From contig CM067576.1 in NCBI GenBank assembly GCA_034336665.1, positions 15,739,385 through 15,803,384 of the forward strand: DNA of 64,000 bases, read 5' to 3'. Shown here in pieces: positions 36,745 through 46,319 of this stretch. Made by a program: the position numbers and the translations under genes. Position 1 is the stretch's first letter. Each line of letters starts with the position of its first letter. Source of the stretch: Luscinia megarhynchos. Its lineage: Eukaryota; Chordata; Aves; Passeriformes; Turdidae. The notes under the pieces were generated by a model that saw only the letters and a program-made list of their open reading frames with translations, was not told where the DNA came from and did no database searches.

Positions 36745-37202
36745 CTTAAAGGAGGAGAAGAGGAAAAGGAGAAGGACAAAGGGAGGAGACAAAAACCCAA
36801 CTCTTACCGCTGCGGAGGACGGCAGCGTTCGGGAAGGAAATCGCGGAGCGCGTCGGCCGAGCGGGCGGAGCCACGGCAGGTCCATCCCCGCCCGGAGCCG
36901 CTGCGGCAGCGGGAGGAGGGCAGCAGAGGAAGGCTCGGCTCACGGAAGGAGCCTCGGTCGGACACCAGATGCCGCTGTTGGCCGCGAAGGCGCCGGGAGA
37001 CACCGGAGGGCGGCAGCTCCTCCCCGAGCCTCAGTCACGGTGCTGACAGCGGGAGGAAGGATGCGGCGGAGCGGCCCGGGCGGGGCGCAGAGAAATTGGA
37101 GAGGCGTGCGGCTACTCTCAGGGAGACCCTAAGATGGACGTCAGGACAGCGGTGGAGAGCCGATCAGGGCGAGAGAAGGGGCCGGAGGCGACAGCGGCGG
37201 CG
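36745..37202 (+). promoter_or_regulatory. CpG-rich promoter and leader of V6
   Basis: An abrupt switch to CpG-rich DNA starts near 36810 after a short polypurine tract (36745-36790). On the minus strand 36802-36810 reads GCG|GTAAGAG, a consensus splice donor about 400 bases before the V6 ATG, as upstream of V1, V3, V4 and V5 though the flank is otherwise unrelated. CACGGTGCTGACAGCG near 37036 may be a degenerate form of the CGCT-core element. The homogenised text shared with the other exons begins only after the ATG, near 37214. Confidence 0.5.
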
Positions 37203-39711
37203 ATGCGGTGGGGGCTGGTGCTGCGGCTGCTGGTGCTGCAGGCGGCCTGGGCGCTGGCGGGCGGGCAGGTGCGCTACTCGGTGCCGGAGGAAGCCAAGGC
37301 CGGCACGGTGGTGGGCCGTCTGGCGCAGGACCTGGGCCTGGAGGCGGGCGAGGCGGAGGCGCGGCGGCTGCGGCTGGTGGCGCAGGGCCGGCGGGCGAGC
37401 GTGGAGGTGAGCGGGGCGAGCGGCGCGCTGCTGGTGAGCTCGCGGCTCGACCGCGAGGAGCTGTGCGGCAAGAGCGCGCCGTGCGCGCTGCGCCTGGAGG
37501 TGCTGCTGGAGCGGCCGCTGCGCGTCTTCCATGTGCAGCTCGAGGTCACCGACATCAACGACAATGCCCCCGTCTTCCGTGTGGAGGAAGAAACCCTTAA
37601 CATTGCGGAATCATCGCTGCCGGGGTCTCGTTTCCCGCTGGAGGGCGCGTCGGATGCGGATATCGGAGCGAACGCGCAACTCTCCTACACGCTCAGCCCC
37701 AGTGAATATTTCAGTTTGGATCATCAGGAGAATAATGACCAGAGTGCGTCTTTGGGTCTTATTTTAACGAAACCTCTGGACCGCGAGACGATTCCCGTGC
37801 ACCGGTTGGTGCTGACAGCGAGTGACGGGGGCCGGCCGTCTCTGACGGGCACCATGGAGCTGGTGATCTCTGTGGTGGACGCGAACGACAACGCGCCCCA
37901 GTTCAACCAGTCGGTGTATAAAGTTAAAGCTTTAGAAGGTTCAGAGCTCGGGACTCTGTTAATCACACTAAGTGCCACGGATCCTGACGAAGGGATCAAT
38001 AGCGATATTATGTATATATTTAGTAGACGTGTCAGTACAAAAGTTAAAGAAATGTTCAGTATCGACGAAAACAAAGGAGAAATAAGACTTCAAGGCAAAT
38101 TAGACTATGAAGAGATGAATAGTTACGAGATCCCTGTAGAGGCAAGGGACAAAGGGTCCCCGCCACTGTCGGGTCACTGCAGTGTGGAGCTGGAAGTGCT
38201 GGACGTGAACGACAACGCGCCGGAGGTGCGGGTGACGTCGCTATCGGTGCCGGTGCCGGAGGACGCGTCGGTGGGGACGGTGGTGGCCCTGCTGAGCGTG
38301 TCGGACCGAGACTCGGGGGCGAACGGGCGCGTGCGCTGCTGGGTGTGGCCGGCGCTGCCGTTCGGGCTGGAGGCGACGTTCGCGGGCTCGTACTCGCTGG
38401 TGCTGCGCGAGGCGCTGGACCGGGAGCGGGTGTCGGAGTACGAGGTGGAGGTGCGTGCGGAGGACGGCGGGGCGCCGGCGCTGCGCGCCAGCCGCGGGCT
38501 GCGGCTGCCGGTGTCGGACGTGAACGACAACGCGCCCGCGTTCTCGCAGGCCGTGTACACGGTGCTGGCGCGGGAGAACAACGCGGCGGGCGCGGAGCTG
38601 GCGCGGCTGTGGGCGCGGGACCCGGACGAGGCGGGCAACGGGCGCGTCAGCTACTCGCTGTGGGAGGGCGGCGCGGGCGGCGGCGGGGCCGCGCCTGGGA
38701 GCGGCTGGCGTGCGGCGTCGAGCTACGTGGCGCTGGACGCGGAGAGCGGGCGCCTGTGGGCGCTGCAGCCCTTGGACTACGAGCAGCTGCAGGTGCTGCA
38801 GTTCGAGGTGCGCGCGGTGGACGCGGGGGAGCCGCCGCTCTGCGGCAACGCCACGGTGCAGCTCTTCGTGCTGGACGAGAACGACAACGCGCCGGCGCTG
38901 CTGCCGCCCGCGGGCTCGGCGGCGGAGGCGGGCGCCGTGGCGGCCGAGGCAGCGGCGGCGGCGGCGGCGGCATCGGCGGCGGGGCCGGGCTCGGGCTCGG
39001 GCACGCTGTGGGCGTGGGCGGCGTGGGGGGCGCCGGCGGGCCAGGTGCTGGCCAAGATCCGCGCCGTGGACGCCGACTCGGGCTACAACGCGTGGCTGCG
39101 CTACGAGCTGCGGGAGCCGCGCGGCAAGGGCCCGTTCCGCGTGGGGCTCTACAGCGGCGAGGTGAGCACGGCGCGCCCGCTCGACGAGGCGGACGGCCCT
39201 CGCCACACGCTGCTCATCGTCGTGCGCGACCACGGCGAGCCGGCGCGCTCGGCCACGGCCACGCTCAGCGTCTCGCTGCTCGAGGCCCGCCGAGGCGGCG
39301 CTGGCCGCGGCCGCGGGATCCTCGGCGGCGGCGTCAGGCTCGCGCTCGGCGGCGGCCGTGGAGCTCGGCGCCGCTGCGGCCAGCGCGGCCACCAACGTGT
39401 GGCTGGTGGTGGCCATCTGCGCCGTGTCCAGCCTCTTCCTGCTGGCGCTGGTGCTCTACGGGGCGTCGCGCTGGGCGCCGCGGGCGGCCGTGCTCTCGGC
39501 GCCCGGGCCCACGACGCTCGTGTGCGCCAGCGAAGTGGGCAGCTGGTCGTACTCGCAGCGCCACAGCCGCAGCCTGTGCGTGGCGGACGGCGCGGCCAAG
39601 AGCGACCTCATGGTTTTCAGCCCCAACTTCCCTCCGCCGCCGCCCGGTTCTGCTGCAGAAAACGGTTCTGCTGGGAAGGGCCCGTCTCTCTCCCCTCTTG
39701 CTTCAGGCGCG
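37203..39711 (+). CDS. PCDHA: Protocadherin alpha variable exon V6 (1-base frameshift before the membrane span, unusual tail)
   Basis: The last ordinary alpha exon before PCDHAC1. The chosen ATG gives the signal peptide MRWGLVLRLLVLQAAWALAGG; an in-frame ATG at 37134 would add 23 residues ahead of it and is less likely. EC1 matches V1-V5, but the EC1/EC2 junction reads FRVEEETLNIAESS, and EC2 (YFSLDHQENNDQSASLGLIL) and EC3 (KALEGSELGTLL..., FSIDENKGEIRL) are the most divergent of the set. At about 39281-39290 one extra base (GAGGCCCGCC against GAGGCCGCC or GAGCCCGCC) shifts the frame just before the membrane span. The membrane and tail codons are open in the next frame, so a sequencing error or a very young defect is likely. 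After PPPPPG the tail is unique (SAAENGSAGKGPSLSPLASGA) and ends at a better donor, GCG|GTAAGA after 39711, phase 0. Without the extra base it has 836 codons. Confidence 0.87.
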
Positions 39712-41250
39712 GTAAGAGTCTTCGAAATCTTACCTTTTTTCTCTCTCTTTTTCGTTTTACGGGTACTTAGTACACGAATCTTCGGTGTATTAAAACATGT
39801 CTTCTGTGATAAGAGTTAGAATGATGCCCTTTTCGATGTGTTGCATTTGGAAGTGATATTCCCCCTTAGACGTGCGTGTTTGTATCTGGAAATTTCATTT
39901 AATCATTCTTGTCTGCCCCTTAAAATTTCCTTGTTTCTTTTTCTTCTTTCATTACGGAAACAAAATCTTGAATAGGACATTATTTTAATCGTGGGGGTTT
40001 AAATTTTTTTCTGCCTATTTGGAGTCAAATTGCGGTACTAGGTGTTAGAGGATATTTAATTTTCCTTTTTAAAAGCCTTTCAACCTGTGAGTTGTTCAGT
40101 AGTTTGATATCTCCCTCAAGATTAATGCAATTGTGTTTTTGAAGAAGGTGCGTTTATGGTTATTTGATGTCTGTTGTCAGTCAAGCGCCAAGACGCCTTC
40201 GTGATTTTTTTGATTTAGAATCTTTTCTGATTGTTGCGATTCGCCACTCTTGAGAAGCTGAAATGAAATAAATGTGGTGATAAATCTGAGGCGAACAGAG
40301 CGGATGAAGTGTTGGTGGAGGTTGTGAAAGTTGCTCTGTCTCTGGAAGTCCATCGAAAATGTGTGCGTGTGTGAGGGTGGAGTGAATTAAAATCCAGGAT
40401 GCTTTGTGGAAAAATTCAGAACTATTTAAAGGGAGGCGGTGGTAATTTGCAATTCCCCATGATCTGACCTCACTCTTTGTAGGGATGTGGCGCTTCTTTT
40501 ATTCCTCCCGTACGAAAAACGTGTTGTGGAAAGAAGAGTCCAAATTTGGTGGGAGTGGAGAGAGGAGGGAAATTTTTAAAGGAAAATTATAAGGCAAAAT
40601 TTCAGTGTGCGGTGTTCTGATGGTAGGTTGAAAGCTTTTGGCTCTCTTAGCAGTAGTCGAAGAATTTCGAAATCGAAAAATATTCGATTTTCTCTTTTCT
40701 TCTCTTAGATCGCCTAGTACCGGCTTAAGTTTGAGTTTTTTGTGTATTCGCTGGGGACTGTTTATTTAGTCTGCTTTGATCCTGCACGGAAGTTGTGTAT
40801 GGAAGGGGCGTGGGAAATCACCACTTACCTATGCGTGAGCTGCCTTCGCTTGTGAGTAGCAAGGTTTACCCAGCTCTGTAGAACTGTCACTTCTTTCCTT
40901 TATTCACGTGGATGTGATGGAACCACGATTTTTCTAAAGGAAAAATGTCAATTTTAAGCTTATAAACAGATTTAACTACCCCGGTAGAAGATGGAGAAGC
41001 AGCATTTGCGCACGGGTGTGGAAAGAGACTCGTTTCTTTAGGATATGATTAAAGGTGTGGGGTCTCAGTGCCGATCGTTTGGGGAAGGGGAGGATTTGGC
41101 TTCGATTCCATTCGGTTTTTCTGACTGTAGTAATAAGTTGAAGGCCTTATCGGAGTTTTTTATAGACGTACACTGTCAAGAAAATATTTCAATATTTCTG
41201 TTAGAAACTTAAAGCAATCCTAACTTTAGAAACAGCTCGTGGATGTTTTT
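39712..41250. other. AT-rich, CpG-retaining region after V6
   Basis: Intronic or intergenic DNA with low GC content, yet CpG is common (for example 40660-40700, TCGAAGAATTTCGAAATCGA), unlike the CpG-poor DNA of 33815-36744 or 49000-64000. No coding exon or repeat recognised. The pattern suggests long-term lack of germline methylation; this is inference. Confidence 0.5.
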
Positions 41251-41329
41251 ACTTCGTGGAATGGTCTGGGCAGTACTCGTTAGCAGAAGGCTGTAGGATA
41301 TCCGTCAGTGTTTTGAATAAACGATGCCA

Positions 41330-42480
41330 ATTTCGCGCAGGCAGAGCTGTCAGTCGCTGCAAACCCAGGCTTCTTCTTCACTTCTTCTTCTGCAGAGCGA
41401 TGCTGATTAAGGCGATGTTATCAGGGACAGGGCAATCCTGGCAGCCGGGAGCGCTGCGGAGCGTTTCTGCGGGCGGCTCCGGCAGCCGGAGAAGCCGAGG
41501 GGAAGCGGCTGCAGCGCCTGCTGCGCTGTGGTGGCTGGAGGGTGTTTTGCAGCTTCCAAACGAGATTTTACAGGCAGGGAAAAGCCTGGCACGGCTGCGT
41601 CGGAGTTGTGAGAGACTCCGAGTGCTCGGCTCGGAGCCGCTCCTGCCGCACAAGCGGGACCGAGCCCCCGCAGCCGCTGTCGCTGGTGTCCTCCCCGGCA
41701 GCTTCCGTCAAGTCCAGTGGTCTCTGACTGGGGGCCAACGGACCGATCTGTGTCCTCGTCTTAAATCTTGCCCGCGATGTACTGAATAGCATGTAGTGGG
41801 TCTCTGTTTCTGTGCCTGGATGCGGGTAATGAGGATTTTCGCGGAAGTCTTGAAATCCTCTGCATATGAGATTGTTATTCCGGGCTCCTGATAGCTAAAA
41901 TAATCTCTGCTCCTGCGTGGCCAAGGAGCAGCTGCGAGCTCTTTGAAGGGCATCCTGACACCGCTGCTCGCTCTGCCAGCAGGCGCAGCCTGCCTTGGTA
42001 AAAAAAAAGAGGAGCTCAGAGCAGATCAGCCCGGAGATACTGCCAAAAATTCTGTCCGCCCCATCCGCCGGGAGAAGCACGGGGCTGGGAGTGAGCCTGG
42101 GCTGGGGGGCTCCCGCAGGGTTCAGCGCGGGTTCCTCCACACCTCCCGAGCAGGAGGAGCCCGGTGTTTCGGGTCGCCGGGGCACCACCGTCCTGCCTCT
42201 GGTGTGAAAGGTGATAGCGGGGTCCTTGCAGTTCTGCCGGCAGCTCCGCGCTGGCGATTTGGGCTCGCTCCGAGGTCCTGTGGTCCCTGGTTCGCAGGCA
42301 GACCCTATGCACTGCCGGGTTCCCATTATTGTGGGAGCTTTTCATGTGCTCCTTTCGGGCGGCGGTGAGGGCTGGAGCTGCCCTCCGGGGACAGTAGCCG
42401 CCGCACAGAGCTCATCGGTTTCCTTGGGAAGAGAAACAGCAGAGCTGTTGCTCCATCTGTTCTCCTTCACAATTTTCCCT
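41330..42480. promoter_or_regulatory. Intergenic CpG-rich island between V6 and PCDHAC1
   Basis: About 1.1 kb of GC- and CpG-rich DNA about 4 kb upstream of the PCDHAC1 ATG, with no cadherin coding similarity. ORFs of 177 codons (+, 41256-41789) and about 140 codons (both strands, near 41900-42370) look like GC-rich chance ORFs. It may be a distal promoter, an enhancer-type element or the start of an unannotated transcript. Which of these cannot be told from sequence. Confidence 0.4.
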
Positions 42481-45400
42481 GTTGTCTCCCGCTGAAGTTC
42501 AGTGCCCTAATTTAGCACCAATGGGCACCCCTAAGTTCTGGTGAGCACCCCTGCAAACCTCCGTCGAAGGCACCACCTCTGGTGCACTGCCCGCGGAAAT
42601 GGCGATTTAAAATCATCGCTGATGTTGAAACACGAGTCTCCCTTCCCGTGGTGCTCCACAGCCACGACGCAAGCCGGTTTTTCCTCTTCGCCTTTATTTT
42701 TTGCCTTTGCTGGTTTAACAGTTTCTTCTGGCAGCCATCACTGTTCTGAGCACAACGTGCGTGGCTGGACTAGCGGCATCTAATGGCAGGAAAAGGGGAG
42801 GATTGGCTGAAAATGTGAAACAGGGAGGGCGGAGTGCACTCCGAGGCGGTGTAAGGCGAGCACCTGGCAGGAAGGGGAAAGTGCAGGAAGAGCTCTCTGA
42901 GCACATCGGGGAGTGAGACATGGTGAGGGGTCGTGTAGAAGTGAATGATACCTCAGAAGAGTCACAAAGATGAATTCCTCCATGAGGCTGGTCAAACGGG
43001 CTCTAAGAATGGGTCCAGCAGAGAGAAGGGAGTAGGGAATGGTTTGGATATGGCAAACTGAAGGCAAACGTAAGATGAGGGGATTTAAACAGAGGTTAAA
43101 TTGTCTTCTGTGATACCAAGGGAAGTGTCTGTGTTAAAGTTGTTTAATACAACTTAATTCCTTTAATACTGCATAATAATGTAATTGTTGTCAGGGAATT
43201 GAAATGCAGAAGGGATCTTTGAGACTGGAGACCCTGAAAAGAAGGATTAGGTGGAAGGGTGGCCCGAAAAGACTGAGCAGGGACACTGTGTATAAAGTCA
43301 CACTTGAGATTGCCTTGAGCTGGATGTGGAAGGGAAAGCACAAACAGGAGGGAGGAACATGCCTGGGACTCAGCCAAGCAGAGCAGTGGCTTCACACAAC
43401 CAGCAAGGCTGGATTCTCTCCCCTTGGCACAATTGTTACTCCCTTCATGGCAGCATGTCTGTGTTGTAACTGGCCCTCGGTATTTAATATTATTAAGCAC
43501 TGGATCTTGGCTGTGACCCAGAGCTGTTTACCTGAGTGATGTGAAGATCAGACACTCGTGTGCTGGACTGGGAAAGCAGCCTGGTAGGTTCTGGGTGCTG
43601 AGATGGTGCTGGCAGCATGCAGGTGAATAAAGCTGCCTGACACATCACTGTCCACAGTAGAAAATGGCAACAGGACAAGCTGTGCCAAAACACTAAAGCA
43701 GGGTGGTGAGGTTTAAAAATAATGTTAAAATAAGTGAAGACAAATTCACTTAGTATCCTTGCAAAGAAGCACTGGGCAATGCTGCAAAATTAGAGATGTA
43801 GCAGAAAGATGAACTTATTTCATGGTTAATGAGTAGTAAATGAATGGAATAAAGACTAATCATTGTAGGCTTCCAGATACTTCTCAAAAAGTGAGTACAT
43901 CTGAGAGGCAAATGTGCAATTACTTTGATTTTGGCCACTCATTAACCGGTTTCTGCTAGCACTGCTAGTATTTCAGGTGCCAGGATGAATAACTACAGCT
44001 TGTAATTCCATTATTATATTTGAGGAAAATCTGCCTTTGATGGGGTGTTTCTGCTGAACTGGAGGATGTTGAACCCAAAATCCTTGGGTTTCTTCATTGT
44101 AAACTGAGTCACAGATGGGTGGCTAGAGGCTGTGTGTTTTACCTGTATCAATTTGTGAGTTTTCAGCTCTTCCCAGACGGATGGATTTATCTGTACTGCA
44201 GGTTAATATTAAGGGAAATAATCAGTCTTTCCTGTGGCTTTTAAAGATGTTATTTCATTGGTTCAGAGAGTTCAGAACTGTGTAAACCCAGCAGCTTCTC
44301 ACACATTGCAGATGACATCGTTGCCCAAGAGGAATCTAGGGCACATTGGGAGTGGAGGGAGTCAGGGTGTCAATTCTGTAGTGATTAGGTAGGAATTGGG
44401 GATTTCTGCACTTAACAATCAAGAAAAGAATAAGGGGTAAGCAGCAAACCATGAGTACTTGCATTGTATACTGTGTACAAGAGGTTATTGAACAGATTTG
44501 TGTCCTCTGGGAATTGAGGTGGATGCACAGCAGTAGCTCTGTAGCTTTCTCTCAGCCTTCTGCTGCCACCCTTGCTTCCCCTCGAGCTGTAAGAGATTCG
44601 GCAGCATCAGTGCAGCAGAAGTAAAATGCAACATTCAGGTACTGCCAGGGCCGCCTGGAGTTAAAAAAAAAATCACATCTGCAGCCAGTTGTGCTAGAGC
44701 AGACCAAGATCTGTTCCAGTGTGCCAGGATGAGACTCTCGCTGTGAAGCTTTGCTGAGTTGTGAAAATGCAAACAGATGTATTGATTTTTTTTTTTAATT
44801 TAATTTAATTTAATGTACAACTTCTGGCTGTGCTCCAGCTTTTCTCACTTTTTGAAAGAACCTATGTATCCTGTATATAATTGAAATGTTTTGTTTTGCT
44901 TGCCGGGAAATTCTCAGCTGCAGAAAGAAACACAATGAATATGACAAGAGTTAAGATCTATCCTTGTCACACATTTATAGCCTCTTGCTTGTGATCGATC
45001 AGGATCTCATCATAACAAGCTCTCACAGAAGGAAGCTGAAATGGAGGTGCTGCCAGGGCCCATCTGTACAAACTGCTGCTGAAGATCATTCCAGTAAGGC
45101 TTCCCAGAAGGATATTTTGAAATACTGTTCTTCCCTCTCACGCCTGCTTTGGGGTGTAGTTGGGTAACCGTTCCCTCTGTGTGGAAAGTTGGGGGAGCAG
45201 AGAGCTTTGATGTTATTTTCTTTCCACTCATGAGCTACAGTCTCTGTGTGATATCAGCTCGCCTCTCATCACAATTCCTGGGCATGTCCTAAATGCAAAA
45301 GCTGTTTGGTGCTGATATTTATTTCTATACGAGTAATTGAACTGCTGCAGCTTCCCATTTTCCCCTGCCACCCGAGCCACCCCATCCTGCTTTGGGAGGC

Positions 45401-45590
45401 TGGATGGGAGCTCGTCTGTGGCTGGGGGTGATCTGACTGTCAGCAGAGACCCTTTTCTCCAGTAATTCGTGTTTCTTTCCCTTGCTCAGAAGGTGAAGTA
45501 GGAAAGACCCTTTTTCTTTTTCTTTTTTTCAAATTCTCTTTTTTTTCTCCCCGCTTTTTTCTTTCTTATTTTTTTCCCCGTAAAGTTTAA
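42481..45590. other. Spacer upstream of PCDHAC1
   Basis: Ordinary, CpG-poor DNA with only short ORFs and one simple repeat (44786-44813). I recognise no gene, RNA gene or transposon. Confidence 0.5.
44786..44813. repeat. Poly-T / (TTTAA)n simple repeat
   Basis: A T run followed by about four TTTAA units. Confidence 0.8.
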
Positions 45591-46319
45591 CAGGAGCAGA
45601 GCCGGCTGCCTCCTTTAATTGCGCTCTCAAAACCCCTCTGGGAAATGTTGTGCTCAGCCGGAGCGTGCCTGGGCTGTGCTGACCCATGTTTAGCCGATGC
45701 CTGTCACTTCTCATCCACCTTTCCCTTCCACCGCTGCTCTCTGACAGCATCCTCTCGCTGCCTCTCCCGCAAGGAGCGGAGGGAGGAGGGGGCTCTGCTC
45801 CGCATCTCTTTTTCACGGAAACACATCCATGACGCGCGCATCCCCCCGCTCCATCTCCGTCGGGGAGTTAAAAAAAAAAAAAAAAAAAAAAAAAAGGGGC
45901 GGGAGGAGAAGCAGCCGCCGGCCGGCGGGACAGCGGCGGCGGGGGGAGCGCTGCCCCCTCCCCGGTGGCGCCGGTGTCGCCGCGGCCTCTGGGTGGCGCC
46001 GCCGCCGCTGCGCGCCCGAGAACCGCGCGGGGCCGCTCACAGCGAGCGGCGGCGGCGGGCGCAGCGCTCGGAGCTGCCGCCTCGCCTCCCCTCGCCTCTC
46101 CTCTCCTCGCCCCGCACGGCAGCCGGCGGCACGGCCCGGGGAGGGGGGAGCGGAGCCGCCGCGGAGCCGCCGCGGAGCCTCCCGCGCTCGCACAGAACTT
46201 GTCGCCTCGCCGCCGGTGCGCCCCGTTCGCTTGGCGCCGGGAACTTGGGGTGTTCGCTGAAATTCTGGATTATGTTCCTGCTGAGCCGGTCTGCGGGGAG
46301 CTGAGCCAGGGGAGGAAGC
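45591..46319 (+). promoter_or_regulatory. PCDHAC1: PCDHAC1 CpG island, promoter and leader
   Basis: CpG-rich from about 45600, and very GC-rich from 45896 to the ATG at 46320. It contains a 26-base A run at 45870-45895 that sharply splits the island. CGGTGTCGCCGCGGCC near 45973 resembles the CGCT-core element of the alpha exons (CGGTGTCGCTGCAGG) about 340 bases before the ATG. Just upstream, 45505-45580 is pyrimidine-rich. No minus-strand consensus splice donor like those before V1-V6 was found here. Confidence 0.45.
45870..45895. repeat. A26 mononucleotide run
   Basis: Uninterrupted run of 26 A between two GC-rich stretches of the PCDHAC1 island; likely length-unstable. Confidence 0.9.

Noticed and set aside
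41256..41789. 177-codon ORF in the orphan CpG island as a protein gene
   Set aside because: No signal, domain or similarity; GC-rich DNA gives such ORFs by chance, and competing ORFs occur on the other strand.
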